Numbered from the stretch's first letter, positions 42,034 through 50,891 are shown. The stretch: 64,000 bases of DNA from Flavobacterium oncorhynchi (GCF_002217355.1 NZ_MUHA01000024.1:87615-151614), one strand, 5' to 3'. The notes: generated from the sequence alone by a model not told the origin. Numbers and translations: made by a program.

Positions 42034-44223
42034 TTATTTAGTAAACAACAATTCTCTGTATTTGGTTAATGTCCAGCTTTCATCATCAACCAAAAGCTCC
42101 AGTTTATCGCAATGGTTACGAATGTCTTCGAAATAAGGTTTTACCTTATCGCAATAAGCTTCTGCCATTTTTTGTGCATCGGTCAATTGATTTGCTTTCT
42201 TTCTTTCGTTTGTCATTGCCAATACTTTAGAATTGATTCCTTCTATATGACCTGAAATTTCTTTTATTAAAATAATCTGCTCTTTTGCAATCGTTTCAAA
42301 TTCTTTTCCAAAAATCTCTTTTAAACCTTTTACATTCTCAATCAAAGTATTTTGATAACGTATTGCAGTAGGAATAACATGATTTCTAGCGATATCGCCT
42401 AAAACTCTTCCTTCAATCTGAATTTTCTTAGTGTATTCTTCTAATTCTATTTCGTAGCGCGCTTCAGCTTCAACATGATTAAAAATACCTAGTTCAGAAA
42501 ATAAGTCCAAAGCTTGCTTAGAAACTTTAGCTTTAATAGCCTCCGGAGTAGTTTTAAAATTACTTAAACCTCTTTTTCCAGCTTCTTTTTCCCAAGCTTC
42601 ACTATAACCGTCGCCTTCAAAAAGTATTTTTTTAGACTGCTTAATGTATTCTCTTAAAACATTAAAAATAGCGTCGTCTTTTTTCATGTCTTTAGACTCG
42701 ATCAAAGTTTCTACTTCATTTTTAAAGTCGATTAATTGTTTTGCCACAATAGCATTTAACGTTGTCATTGCGTTAGAACAGTTAGAATTTGAACCAACAG
42801 CTCTAAACTCCCATTTATTTCCTGTAAATGCAAAAGGCGAAGTTCTGTTTCTGTCTGTATTATCTAATAGTACGTCTGGAATTTTACCAACTACATTTAA
42901 TTTTAGATCTGTTTTTTCTTCTGGAGATAATTTTCCAGTTGTTACACTTTCTAATTCAGACAATACTTTTGTTAACTGCGCTCCAATAAATACAGACATA
43001 ATTGCCGGCGGTGCTTCATTTGCACCTAATCTATGATCGTTGCTTGCTGTAGCTATAGAAGCACGAAGTAAAGTTTCGTTATCATTAACCGCTTTAATTG
43101 TATTAATAAAGAAAGTCAAAAACTGTAAATTGCTCATTGGTGTTTTACTCGGACTCAATAAATTAACTCCTGTATCTGTTGCCAGCGACCAGTTATTGTG
43201 TTTTCCTGAACCGTTTACTCCTTTAAAAGGTTTTTCATGAAATAAAACTTTAAAATCATGACGTTCTGCGACCTTCTGCATAACATCCATTAATAAAGAG
43301 TTATGATCTACAGCCAGATTTGTTTCTTCAAAAATAGGCGCAAGTTCAAACTGATTTGGCGCAACCTCATTATGACGTGTTTTTACAGGAATTCCTAAAA
43401 GCATACATTCCTGCTCTAAATCTCTCATATAAGTAAGAGCACGAGTTGGAATAGATCCGAAGTAATGATCATCTAACTGCTGCCCTTTTGCCGAAGTATG
43501 TCCTAATAAAGTTCTTCCAGTCATCATTAAATCAGGACGAGAATTTGCCAAAGCTTTATCAATCAAGAAATACTCTTGCTCCCAACCTAAAGTAGCTGTT
43601 ACTTTTTTTACATTTTTATCAAAATATTTACAAACTTCAGTAGCTGCTTCATCAATTGCAGATAAAGCTCTTAATAAAGGTATCTTATTATCTAAAGCTT
43701 CTCCTGTATAAGCAATAAATACTGTCGGGATACATAAAGTTGTTCCATATATAAAAGCTGGCGAAGTTGGATCCCAAGCTGTATAACCTCTGGCTTCAAA
43801 AGTATTTCTGATTCCGCCATTCGGAAAACTTGAAGCATCTGGCTCTTGTTGTACTAATTGTGCGCCTCCAAATTTTTCTACAGGATCGCTGCCATCATAC
43901 GAAGTTTCAAAAAAAGCATCATGTTTTTCAGCAGTTGTTCCTGTAAGAGGCTGAAACCAATGTGTATAATGTGTAACACCTTTTGCCAACGCCCACTCTT
44001 TCATTCCCATGGCAATATAATCTGCCAGTTTTCTTTCGATTTTAGTTCCATGCTGAATAGCATCCCTTACTCCTTTTAAAGCATCTGAAGTTAAATATTG
44101 CTTCATGGCTTTTTCATTAAACACATTTGAACCAAAAAGATTTGATTTTCTACCAATCTCTTCAAAATGTACCGGCTTTCTTGTAGAAGCTTCTTGCAAA
44201 GCTTGGAAACGTAATGTTGACAT
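42034..44223 (-). CDS. glnN: Glutamine synthetase type III
   Basis: 729 residues, cytoplasmic. It joins ammonium to glutamate with ATP. The length and sequence fit the dodecameric GSIII class of Bacteroidota and cyanobacteria: VHFEEIGRKSNLFGSNVFN at the start, THYTHWFQPLTGTTAEKHDAFF, LGWEQEYFLID (metal-binding), TRHNEVAPNQFELAPIFEE, HEKPFKGVNGSGKHNNWSL, and RNRTSPFAFTGNKWEFRAVG. It is divergent from a type II enzyme gene across 426 bp, and both have identical -7 elements (TATATTTG). Ends at a strong terminator. Confidence 0.96.
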   Translation of the reverse strand: MSTLRFQALQEASTRKPVHFEEIGRKSNLFGSNVFNEKAMKQYLTSDALKGVRDAIQHGTKIERKLADYIAMGMKEWALAKGVTHYTHWFQPLTGTTAEKHDAFFETSYDGSDPVEKFGGAQLVQQEPDASSFPNGGIRNTFEARGYTAWDPTSPAFIYGTTLCIPTVFIAYTGEALDNKIPLLRALSAIDEAATEVCKYFDKNVKKVTATLGWEQEYFLIDKALANSRPDLMMTGRTLLGHTSAKGQQLDDHYFGSIPTRALTYMRDLEQECMLLGIPVKTRHNEVAPNQFELAPIFEETNLAVDHNSLLMDVMQKVAERHDFKVLFHEKPFKGVNGSGKHNNWSLATDTGVNLLSPSKTPMSNLQFLTFFINTIKAVNDNETLLRASIATASNDHRLGANEAPPAIMSVFIGAQLTKVLSELESVTTGKLSPEEKTDLKLNVVGKIPDVLLDNTDRNRTSPFAFTGNKWEFRAVGSNSNCSNAMTTLNAIVAKQLIDFKNEVETLIESKDMKKDDAIFNVLREYIKQSKKILFEGDGYSEAWEKEAGKRGLSNFKTTPEAIKAKVSKQALDLFSELGIFNHVEAEARYEIELEEYTKKIQIEGRVLGDIARNHVIPTAIRYQNTLIENVKGLKEIFGKEFETIAKEQIILIKEISGHIEGINSKVLAMTNERKKANQLTDAQKMAEAYCDKVKPYFEDIRNHCDKLELLVDDESWTLTKYRELLFTK

Positions 44224-44271
44224 GTATATAATTTTAAAAATTCGTACTAATTTTCATTAAAAAATGATCGG

Positions 44272-44279
44272 CAAATATA
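44272..44279 (-). promoter_or_regulatory. -7 element (TATATTTG) of glnN
   Basis: Read on the minus strand it is TATATTTG, a full TAnnTTTG match, 48 bp before the GSIII start codon. Confidence 0.6.
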
Positions 44280-44604
44280 AACAATAAAATTCCCTGTTTT
44301 AAACATAAATTGGAGAATTTTGAAAAACAATTTCTCAACAGAAGATACTTTTTTCAAAGAATAATGAATCTGTTGTATAGAATTCTAACAAAAAACAATA
44401 GTATTACCTAATAAATAAACATTTTTTCATAATTCCTTAACCTTAAAATTCAAAAAGAGCCCCAAATTATTACGAATTTATTTTTTTAAGGCGTTAAAAA
44501 TTGCTTTTTTAAAAATATACCCCTCTCAAAATTGCGCTTCTCAAAAAAATTATAGTCAGATAAACAAAATAGCCCCCTAATTTTTAGGAGTAAAAAAATA
44601 AATC

Positions 44605-44612
44605 TATATTTG
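44605..44612 (+). promoter_or_regulatory. -7 element (TATATTTG) of the GSII gene
   Basis: A full TAnnTTTG match 37 bp before the start codon. The palindrome at 44576-44588 takes the place expected for the -33 element, which suggests activator dependence. Confidence 0.65.
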
Positions 44613-44649
44613 ACCCAGCGAAAAAACAAAAAAACAAATTTATATTATT

Positions 44650-45666
44650 ATGGCTAAAATTAAGTTAGAGTATATTTGGTTAGATGGATACGAGCCAACT
44701 CAAAATCTTAGAAGTAAAACTAAAGTTGAAGAGCATGAAAATTTCAAAGGAACATTAGAAGAACTTGGAAATTGGTCATTTGATGGTTCGTCAACAAGAC
44801 AAGCTGAAGGTGGATCTTCTGACTGTTTATTAGTTCCTGTTGCAATTTACCCTGATCCAACTCGTATTAACGGATATTTAGTAATGTGTGAAGTTATGTT
44901 TGCTGACGGAACTCCACATCCATCTAACGGAAGAGCTACAATTGATGATGATAATGATGATTTCTGGTTTGGTTTTGAACAAGAGTATTTCATCATGGAT
45001 ACTAAAACTTTATTGCCATTAGGTTTCCCTGTTGGAGGTTATCCTGCTCCACAAGGTATGTACTACTGCTCTGTAGGTGGAAAAAACACTCACGGAAGAA
45101 AATTAGTAGAAGAACATGCTGATTTATGTATCGCTGCCGGAATTAACTTTGAAGGTATTAACCAAGAGGTTGCCTGCGGACAATGGGAATTCCAATTATT
45201 CGCTAAAGGTGCTAAAAAAGCTGGAGACGAAATTTGGGTTGCTCGTTACTTATTAGATCGTTTGACTGAAAAATATGGTTACTATATTGAATACCACCCA
45301 AAACCACTTGGAGATACAGACTGGAATGGTTCAGGTATGCATGCTAACTTCTCTAACGAAGTATTAAGATCATGTGGAGACCAAGCTACTTACGAAAGAA
45401 TTTGTGAGGCTTTCCGTCCTGTTACTGCTGAGCATATCGCTGTTTATGGTGCTTACAATGACCAACGTTTAACTGGTAAACACGAAACTGCTTCTATTCA
45501 CGATTTCTCTTATGGAGTTTCAGACAGAGGATGTTCTATCAGAATTCCTTTAATGACTGTTCAAAAAGGATGGAAAGGATGGTTGGAAGACAGAAGACCA
45601 GCTTCAAACGGAGATCCATACAAAATTGCTGCTAGAATTATCAAAACTGTTAACTCAGCGCTATAA
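44650..45666 (+). CDS. glnII: Glutamine synthetase type II (eukaryotic-like)
   Basis: 338 residues, cytoplasmic. The short length and sequence fit GSII: EYIWLDGYEPTQNLRSKTK, NWSFDGSSTRQAEGGSSDC, LVMCEVMFADGTPHPSNGRA, the metal-binding FGFEQEYFIMD, GINQEVACGQWEFQLF, and WNGSGMHANFSN. The C-terminal RGCSIRIPL and RRPASNGDPY complete the active site. Having both GSII and GSIII next to each other suggests different regulation rather than different chemistry. A strong terminator follows. Confidence 0.95.
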   Translation: MAKIKLEYIWLDGYEPTQNLRSKTKVEEHENFKGTLEELGNWSFDGSSTRQAEGGSSDCLLVPVAIYPDPTRINGYLVMCEVMFADGTPHPSNGRATIDDDNDDFWFGFEQEYFIMDTKTLLPLGFPVGGYPAPQGMYYCSVGGKNTHGRKLVEEHADLCIAAGINFEGINQEVACGQWEFQLFAKGAKKAGDEIWVARYLLDRLTEKYGYYIEYHPKPLGDTDWNGSGMHANFSNEVLRSCGDQATYERICEAFRPVTAEHIAVYGAYNDQRLTGKHETASIHDFSYGVSDRGCSIRIPLMTVQKGWKGWLEDRRPASNGDPYKIAARIIKTVNSAL

Positions 45667-45688
45667 TTCAAAGCTTACATTATATTCT

Positions 45689-45724
45689 AAAAGTGCCTTC
45701 GTAATTGTTGGCACTTTTTTTATT
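45689..45724 (+). terminator. Terminator of the GSII gene
   Basis: The stem AAAGTGCC / GGCACTTT is followed by T7, 23 bp past the stop. Confidence 0.88.
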
Positions 45725-45747
45725 TATTAATCCGTTTACACAATCTT

Positions 45748-45847
45748 GTCATTTCGATCGAAGGGAGAAATCACACTCGTTGATCGACACAGATTGAAGA
45801 GTTTTTGTACGGAATTTCTAGTGTGATTTCTCATTCTTCGAAATGAC
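45748..45847. repeat. Dispersed GTCATTTCGA-type palindromic repeat
   Basis: GTCATTTCGATCGAAGGGAG with AAATCACAC on the left pairs with GTGTGATTTCTC and TTCGAAATGAC on the right. A second copy is at 54125-54213. Long mirrored arms resemble the REP/BIME class. Confidence 0.82.
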
Positions 45848-45958
45848 AAACTTTGTGTATAAACACAAATTAGAGCAACAGGTTTTGCAAACACATTCTT
45901 TCCATAAAATTCACCATTAACTTTTCAATAATTAATTTCCAAGTTAAACTTCAAAACT

Positions 45959-45966
45959 TATCTTTG
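45959..45966 (+). promoter_or_regulatory. -7 element (TATCTTTG) of the TerC gene
   Basis: A full TAnnTTTG match 22 bp before the start codon at 45989. Confidence 0.6.
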
Positions 45967-45988
45967 TACATCATTTAAAAAATTCATC

Positions 45989-46957
45989 ATGATAGTCTGG
46001 ACTTTCTTTTTGTTAGCCGTAATTTTTATTCTTGCTTTAGATTTAGGTGTATTCAATAAAACACCCCATATCATCAGCACCAAAGAAGCCAGCAAATGGA
46101 CCTTAATTTGGGTTACTTTATCTTTTCTTTTTTCAGGAGTTATTTATTGGCTGTACACTACAGACTATATCGAAAACCCTGATAATCTAAAACCAGCTGT
46201 AGCCGCAATGAAATTCATTACCGGTTACTTAATTGAGTTATCCTTAAGTGTAGATAACATTTTTGTAATTGCTATTATTTTTGCTTCCTTCAAAATTCCG
46301 CAAAAATACCAGCACCGCGTATTATTCTGGGGAATTTTAGGCGCAATTGTTTTCCGTGGTCTAATGATTTTCTTCGGAGTAATGTTGATCAATAAGTTTA
46401 CTTGGACAACCTATTTATTTGGAGCTTTCTTATTATTTACAGCGATAAAAATGTTGTTTTCAGGTGAAGACGAAGATTTTCAGCCTAAAGATTCGTTCGT
46501 TTACAAAGCATTAGGAAAAATTATTCCGATTACTTCTCATATGGAAGGCGAAAAGTTTTTCATTTCAACAAAAACCGCAAAAAGAGCTGCAACACCATTA
46601 TTTGTTGCTTTGATTGTAATTGAAGTAATGGATGTTTTATTTGCTGTTGACAGTGTTCCCGCCATTCTAGCCATTACATCTGATCCGTTTTTAGTATTCA
46701 GCTCTAATATTTTTGCTATTCTTGGACTGCGTTCTATGTACTTTTTCTTAGCTAATATGCTAGCGAAATTCAGTTATTTAGAATACAGCTTAGTTGCTAT
46801 TTTAGCCTTTGTGGGATTAAAAATGTTACTGCACGATTTTATCCACGTACCAGAATGGGCTTCTTTAGGATTTATTGCACTTTCACTTTTAGTTGGAATT
46901 ATGGTTTCTCTTAAATTTGGTAAAGAAAAAGAACTTACTGATAGTAGCGAAGAATAA
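45989..46957 (+). CDS. TerC/Alx family membrane protein
   Basis: 322 residues with about nine membrane helices. TerC/Alx proteins move metal ions (manganese) across the inner membrane or help other metal-handling proteins. Family features are FILALDLGVFNKTPHIISTKEA at the start, SLSVDNIFVIAII with its Asp-Asn pair, and the matching VLFAVDSVPAILAI in the second half, each carrying the acidic residues likely to bind the ion. The gene is a single unit with a TATCTTTG -7 element upstream and a bidirectional terminator after it. Confidence 0.9.
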   Translation: MIVWTFFLLAVIFILALDLGVFNKTPHIISTKEASKWTLIWVTLSFLFSGVIYWLYTTDYIENPDNLKPAVAAMKFITGYLIELSLSVDNIFVIAIIFASFKIPQKYQHRVLFWGILGAIVFRGLMIFFGVMLINKFTWTTYLFGAFLLFTAIKMLFSGEDEDFQPKDSFVYKALGKIIPITSHMEGEKFFISTKTAKRAATPLFVALIVIEVMDVLFAVDSVPAILAITSDPFLVFSSNIFAILGLRSMYFFLANMLAKFSYLEYSLVAILAFVGLKMLLHDFIHVPEWASLGFIALSLLVGIMVSLKFGKEKELTDSSEE

Positions 46958-46980
46958 TACTTTTCAAAAAATATAGACAT

Positions 46981-47016
46981 AAAAAAAAGGAAATCTTTAT
47001 GATTTCCTTTTTTTTA
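46981..47016. terminator. Bidirectional terminator
   Basis: A 14-bp perfect stem (46981-46994 with 47001-47014) with A and T tracts lies between the convergent TerC and lipoprotein genes. Confidence 0.92.
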
Positions 47017-47027
47017 TAATTCTAATA

Positions 47028-47546
47028 CTAGATTTTAATCTCTTGAATTTGGCTTTCATTCAATTTTGCTGCAGACATTACTTCTGAAAAATTATTCGTA
47101 TTAACAGTCTTAGCTAAATCAGATGGAATAATTACAACTCTAAAAGTTTGATTTTGAATATACTCTGGTTTGTTTAACAAATTATAAGTTCCTCTAGCAG
47201 TTATAATAAAATCGATTTTACTAAAATCATAATCATAATCCAACTCATTTCCATCATTAAAATAAATTGTTCTAGGTAGTAATTGCCAAACTGGAGTAGT
47301 TGGGTTAATAATACCTGTTAATCTATAAATCAAAACAGTTTCATCATCAAATAAATTATCCCCAATTTCAAATTTAAAAGTACTTTTTAAATTATACTCG
47401 TTATCAGCAACCCTACCTAAATTAACATTACTAATTTCAAATGCTTCAGGCATTAACGCATCTCTTCCCGGAGGCCCTTCTGGTCCTTCACAACTTGTAA
47501 AAGCGATTAATCCAACAACCGCAAAAAGGGTAAGTATCTTTTTCAT
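47028..47546 (-). CDS. Hypothetical lipoprotein with short collagen-like segment
   Basis: 172 residues. Lipobox AFTSC (Cys19) is followed at once by EGPEGPPGRDA, three Gly-x-y triplets of collagen type. The rest is beta-rich (FRVVIIPSDLAKTV, YNLKSTFKFEIGD) without a recognised domain. The collagen-like piece is too short to trimerise alone and is more likely a surface linker. The gene follows the esterase gene on the same strand by 84 bp. Function unknown. Confidence 0.72.
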   Translation of the reverse strand: MKKILTLFAVVGLIAFTSCEGPEGPPGRDALMPEAFEISNVNLGRVADNEYNLKSTFKFEIGDNLFDDETVLIYRLTGIINPTTPVWQLLPRTIYFNDGNELDYDYDFSKIDFIITARGTYNLLNKPEYIQNQTFRVVIIPSDLAKTVNTNNFSEVMSAAKLNESQIQEIKI

Positions 47547-47630
47547 AATTTATATTTTTTAGATTTATAAAGGTATCCCAAAAACCAAACCAAAAAAAGT
47601 TTTTAGTTGGCTTTGAAACGAGATTTTTGT

Positions 47631-48500
47631 TTATTTTTTTGCAACAACCTGATTTTTAAGCAGTATTTTATTAAAAAATAACACATGATACGGCAGCGAA
47701 TTTTCCCAATATTCCCAAGTATGTGCTCCCGGACGCTCTGTATAATCATGTTCTATTTTATCGTAAACCATTCTGCGATGCAATTCTCTATTAGGTTCAA
47801 TTAAAAAATCATCAACACCACAATCAATTATTAACGGCAGTTTATTGTCTTTTATTTTATCCAGCATTCCCATAACGGCGTGCTGTGCATACAATGCCGA
47901 ATTATCGCTTTTGTCTCCAAAAACGGGCTGCATCAATTTTACCACTTGTGCCGAAGATTCGCGATTAAGCATTGTACTCATATCTATTGCCCCGCTCATA
48001 CTGCCTGCAGCACAAAACAAATCAGGATGTTTGGCCGACAAATACAAAGCTCCATGCCCGCCCATAGAAAGTCCTGTTATTACTCTTCCGTTTCTATTGC
48101 TTATGGTTTTATATGTTTTATCCACTTTTTGAATTACTTCCTGCGTAATAAAAGTTTCAAACTGACTTCCTGGATTTACAGGGCTGTCTAGATAAAAACT
48201 AAACGTTTCGCCCTCTGGCATTACAATAATTATATTGTATTGATCTGATAAATTTTGAACTAATTTTTTATTTGGAGTATTTTTTAACCAATCACCAAAA
48301 TGTCCGTAAGCGCCATGCAGCAAATACATTACCGGAAAAGCCGATTTACTTTTAGCATATGAATTGGGCAAAACTACAGCCGTTTTGTACGTTTTACTCA
48401 TGGCTGCGCTGGCAATTTGCAGCGTGTCTACTTTTGCCGCGTACGACATTGACGAAACACATAAAAAAACGGCAAATACCCAAATTTTAAAGTTTTTCAT
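47631..48500 (-). CDS. Secreted alpha/beta-hydrolase esterase (esterase D family)
   Basis: 289 residues from the ATG at 48500, giving a signal peptide ending in SYAA; in-frame Met codons up to 48545 add an unlikely N-terminus. It has the esterase D/antigen 85 fold: YLLHGAYGHFGDW, the nucleophile in ITGLSMGGHGAL (GLSMGG), the acidic residue in IDCGVDDFLIEPNR, and the His in PGAHTWEYW. Similar enzymes remove ester groups from glycans such as ferulate or acetate. It is exported. The regulator gene upstream reads in the same direction, with a repeat between them, so co-transcription is doubtful. Confidence 0.9.
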   Translation of the reverse strand: MKNFKIWVFAVFLCVSSMSYAAKVDTLQIASAAMSKTYKTAVVLPNSYAKSKSAFPVMYLLHGAYGHFGDWLKNTPNKKLVQNLSDQYNIIIVMPEGETFSFYLDSPVNPGSQFETFITQEVIQKVDKTYKTISNRNGRVITGLSMGGHGALYLSAKHPDLFCAAGSMSGAIDMSTMLNRESSAQVVKLMQPVFGDKSDNSALYAQHAVMGMLDKIKDNKLPLIIDCGVDDFLIEPNRELHRRMVYDKIEHDYTERPGAHTWEYWENSLPYHVLFFNKILLKNQVVAKK

Positions 48501-48558
48501 TTTTATCATTTTTCGATTAAGGAATGTAAATATACCTTTTTTCAAAATAATTATATGA

Positions 48559-48590
48559 AAAATCCGACCAGCTTTTCACTAATCGGATTT
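48559..48590 (-). terminator. Terminator-like hairpin downstream of the AraC gene
   Basis: The stem AAATCCGA / TCGGATTT has a 14-nt loop and T5 on the minus strand. It lies between the AraC and esterase genes. Confidence 0.6.
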
Positions 48591-48607
48591 ATGGGGTTAT
48601 TTTCTTT

Positions 48608-48748
48608 TGTTGCCACGACCCGAGCGATAGCGAACAGGCGAAGCAATTACACGAATTTTCAAGAATGAAACTTTGACAAAGTTTTAAACTTTGTTAAAGT
48701 AAAAACTAAAATTAAAAATTCGTGTTAATTCGTGTAATTCGTGGCAAA
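48608..48748. repeat. Dispersed GCCACGAATT-type palindromic repeat, complete copy
   Basis: GTTGCCACGA and ATTACACGAATTTTCA on the left are inverted as AATTCGTGTAATTCGTGGCA on the right; an inner pair (AACTTTGACAAAGTT) also folds. A GC-richer 26-bp piece interrupts the left arm. Same family as 17077-17212. Confidence 0.78.
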
Positions 48749-48767
48749 AAATTTATCATTCAAAAAC

Positions 48768-49640
48768 CTAACTAATTATAATTTTATGCTCGTGACGATA
48801 TTGCGAGGCACTTTTACCAGTATATTGTTTAAATGATTTACTAAAGTGACTGAAATTATTAAAACCGCTTTCGTAGCAGACTTCATTTATACTGATTGCT
48901 TTTTCGGCCAATAATTTTGAAGCATGAACCAAACGATATTCATTCACAAACTCTGTAAATGTTTTATTTGAAATCTTTTTGAAATAACGACAAAATGAAG
49001 GCGTGGTCATACTCACCAAATTCGAAACTTCGTCAATAGCAATCGATTCTTGAAAATGATCTTTTACATAATTAAAAATCATATTCATACGATCGCTGTC
49101 TTGTGTTTGAAGCTCCAACGAAAAACCATCAGCATTTAAAATGGTGTATTCTTCAGAAGATTCAAGTTCATCCAAAACACTCAAAAGTGTAAGCAAACGC
49201 TCAAACGGAAGCTGATGTTCCATCATTTCTATTTTCTTTCCAATTTGTTTTTTAGTCTCACCGCCAAAAGCAATTCCGCCTTTAGACTGACTTAAAATAT
49301 TTTGGATTTTCTTCATCTCTGGAACTACAAAAAAGTCATTTCCTAAAAATTCAGGTTTAATATGAATGACTGTTTCGTTTGTATTTCCCGTATTTTCATT
49401 TGTAAAACCGCAATGCGGTAAATTAGAGCCTATCAGAATCAAACTGCCATTTGTGTAATAAGAAACGTGGCTTCCTATTTGTCTTTTTCCTGCCCCGCCG
49501 TTTATATAAACCAACTCAATTTCTGGATGATAATGCCATAAATGAGCTTTGCTATTGGTCTTTTCGGCGTGTTTAGTATAGGTAAAAGAACTTCCGTATG
49601 AGCTAGTTATCACTTCAAGAGCTGGGGCAATTGTCTTCAT
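48768..49640 (-). CDS. AraC family regulator with cupin sensor domain
   Basis: 290 residues from the ATG at 49640; the in-frame extension to 49682 is unlikely because it would cover the promoter. Residues about 25-95 are a cupin-like sensor (HLWHYHPEIELVYINGG, LILIGSNLPHCG). Residues about 185-285 form the AraC double helix-turn-helix (AIDEVSNLVSMTTPSFCRYFK, SINEVCYESGFNNFSHFSKSFK). Such regulators usually activate genes when a sugar or small ligand binds. A -7 element (TAAATTTG) and a copy of the element found before the downstream small-protein genes lie just upstream, suggesting autoregulation and control of that array. Confidence 0.92.
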   Translation of the reverse strand: MKTIAPALEVITSSYGSSFTYTKHAEKTNSKAHLWHYHPEIELVYINGGAGKRQIGSHVSYYTNGSLILIGSNLPHCGFTNENTGNTNETVIHIKPEFLGNDFFVVPEMKKIQNILSQSKGGIAFGGETKKQIGKKIEMMEHQLPFERLLTLLSVLDELESSEEYTILNADGFSLELQTQDSDRMNMIFNYVKDHFQESIAIDEVSNLVSMTTPSFCRYFKKISNKTFTEFVNEYRLVHASKLLAEKAISINEVCYESGFNNFSHFSKSFKQYTGKSASQYRHEHKIIIS

Positions 49641-49656
49641 GATAAAATCTTTAAAA

Positions 49657-49730
49657 AATAATAGCAAATTTAACAAAATCACCTAAAATAATTTAAATTT
49701 TAACCTATAACGGTTTCGTAATTGAGGATT
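49657..49730. promoter_or_regulatory. Conserved element copy 0 (in front of the AraC gene)
   Basis: It contains the core TAACCTATAACGGTTTCGTA (49701-49720) and the AACAAAATCACCTAAAATAA stretch before it, both shared with copy 1 at 49900-50000. It lies 60 bp upstream of the AraC start. Confidence 0.7.
49665..49672 (-). promoter_or_regulatory. -7 element (TAAATTTG) of the AraC gene
   Basis: It reads TAAATTTG on the minus strand, 24 bp before the start at 49640, and adjoins the putative operator copy at 49701-49720. Confidence 0.55.
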
Positions 49731-49899
49731 TTGTATAAAAATACAGTTCGAAAACAGGAGAAAATCGTCATTTTTTTCATAACTGATATTTTTCTGAATG
49801 TTTTTTTTCTAAAATCGTATTTAATCAAACGTTTTTATGGTCATCTGGTATTTTTTGTAAGAATACAGGAGTTTGTAAAAAATATTAACAATCTTAAAT

Positions 49900-50040
49900 C
49901 ATTAAAAAATAACAACTGAATTAACAAAAACACCTACAATAATTCAAATTTTAACCTATATCGGTTTCGTAAATGAGAATATAGCACATAAATTGGAAAA
50001 TAGAGTAAATAAAAAATAGGCGCCACTGAAGTAATTTTAC
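49900..50040 (+). promoter_or_regulatory. Conserved element copy 1 (before small-protein gene 1)
   Basis: Core TAACCTATATCGGTTTCGTA at 49952-49971, then GAATATAGCACATAAATTGG and AAAATAGAGTAAATA, then TAATTTTAC at 50032-50040 (near match to TAnnTTTG). The core ends 107 bp before the ATG at 50079. Confidence 0.75.
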
Positions 50041-50078
50041 ATCAGAAAATTAGTGATAACAATTTAAAACGAAATACT

Positions 50079-50483
50079 ATGAAAGCGATTTTAAAATTAA
50101 GTTTAGTATGTGCAGTACTTTTATCAGGATTCAGTACTTATGCAATTGATGGAAATGAGGACTTTAATCTTCATGTATTGAAAAACGGAAAAATGATCAC
50201 TTTTGGTCTTAACCAAGTTCAAAAAGCAAAATTAGCAATATACGATAAAGAAGGAAATTTGTTCTACTCTGAAAATGCTGCTGGTAAAGATGGAATTTTA
50301 AGAACTTTTGATTTACAAGATTTTCCAAACGGAACTTACTTTTTAGAAGTTGAAGACAATTCTAAAAAAGTGAGATATGAAATTATCGTAAACGATGATT
50401 TTACAACATTATCATCAAAAGCAATTTCGGCAGTATACAAATCAGATTCTTCTGCAAAAAATACAAGCGTAGCAATACGCTAA
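50079..50483 (+). CDS. Small secreted protein, array member 1
   Basis: 134 residues with a signal peptide ending near STYA. The mature part has AIDGNEDFNLHVLKNGKMIT, then LAIYDKEGNLFYSE, LRTFDLQDFPNGTYFLEVED and a strand-rich end, a pattern like the beta-sandwich of T9SS type A sorting domains or DUF3244 proteins, but with nothing else attached. The C-terminus ends SSAKNTSVAIR. It is the first of four tandem homologues and shares its upstream element and downstream hairpin with members 2 and 3. Function unknown; a regulated secreted protein is likely. Confidence 0.82.
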   Translation: MKAILKLSLVCAVLLSGFSTYAIDGNEDFNLHVLKNGKMITFGLNQVQKAKLAIYDKEGNLFYSENAAGKDGILRTFDLQDFPNGTYFLEVEDNSKKVRYEIIVNDDFTTLSSKAISAVYKSDSSAKNTSVAIR

Positions 50484-50515
50484 AAAAGTTTATACTCTCA
50501 TACAGTATAAAAATG

Positions 50516-50595
50516 AGGTTAGATAGTTAGTAAAGTTAAAAAACGTAAGTTTTAGAAACAGCTCTTTGTGGTTATTGAGCTGTTTTTTTTTGTCC
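50516..50595 (+). terminator. Conserved 3' module and terminator, copy 1
   Basis: AGGTTAGATAGTTAGTAAAG at the left is followed by the stem ACAGCTC / GAGCTGT with T9. Copies 2 and 3 are nearly identical. Confidence 0.85.
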
Positions 50596-50599
50596 TTTA

Positions 50600-50664
50600 T
50601 TATACTAAGATTTTAACCGCTAAAACTTAACCGCAAAGTATGTAAAGAGTTTTATGAAGATCAT
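50600..50664. repeat. Partial AACCGCAAAG-type repeat
   Basis: TTTTAACCGCTAAAACTTAA with CCGCAAAG is a reduced version of the palindromic element at 51408-51514, at the same place in the preceding tandem unit. Confidence 0.5.
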
Positions 50665-50719
50665 TTTTCTACGAAACTCCAGCAAATCAACTCTATCTTA
50701 TTTTAAACAAAACATTAAG

Positions 50720-50853
50720 TAATAACAAGTGAATTAACCAAAACGTAACAAATAACGCAAAATTTAACCTATAACGGTTTCGTAAATGAGAATATAGCAC
50801 ATATATTGGAAAATAGAGTAAATAGAAAACAACAATCTAGAGCCTAATTTTAC
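50720..50853 (+). promoter_or_regulatory. Conserved element copy 2 (before small-protein gene 2)
   Basis: Core TAACCTATAACGGTTTCGTA at 50765-50784, then GAATATAGCACATATATTGG and TAATTTTAC at 50845-50853. The core ends 107 bp before the ATG at 50892, the same spacing as copy 1. Confidence 0.75.
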
Positions 50854-50891
50854 ATTCAGAAATTTGAGATAAATAATTAAAACTAAATAGT

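Larger units (their letters stand above)
44224..44649. promoter_or_regulatory. Divergent regulatory region of the two glutamine synthetase genes
   Basis: 426 bp. Minus-strand -7 TATATTTG at 44272-44279 (glnN, 48 bp from the start) and plus-strand -7 TATATTTG at 44605-44612 (glnII, 37 bp from the start). A perfect dyad CCTAAtttTTAGG at 44576-44588 lies about 16 bp before the glnII -7, where an activator or repressor could act. Confidence 0.6.

Noticed and set aside
42644..43240. Plus-strand open frames inside the GSIII gene
   Set aside because: They are antisense to a conserved enzyme and have no signal, motif or promoter.
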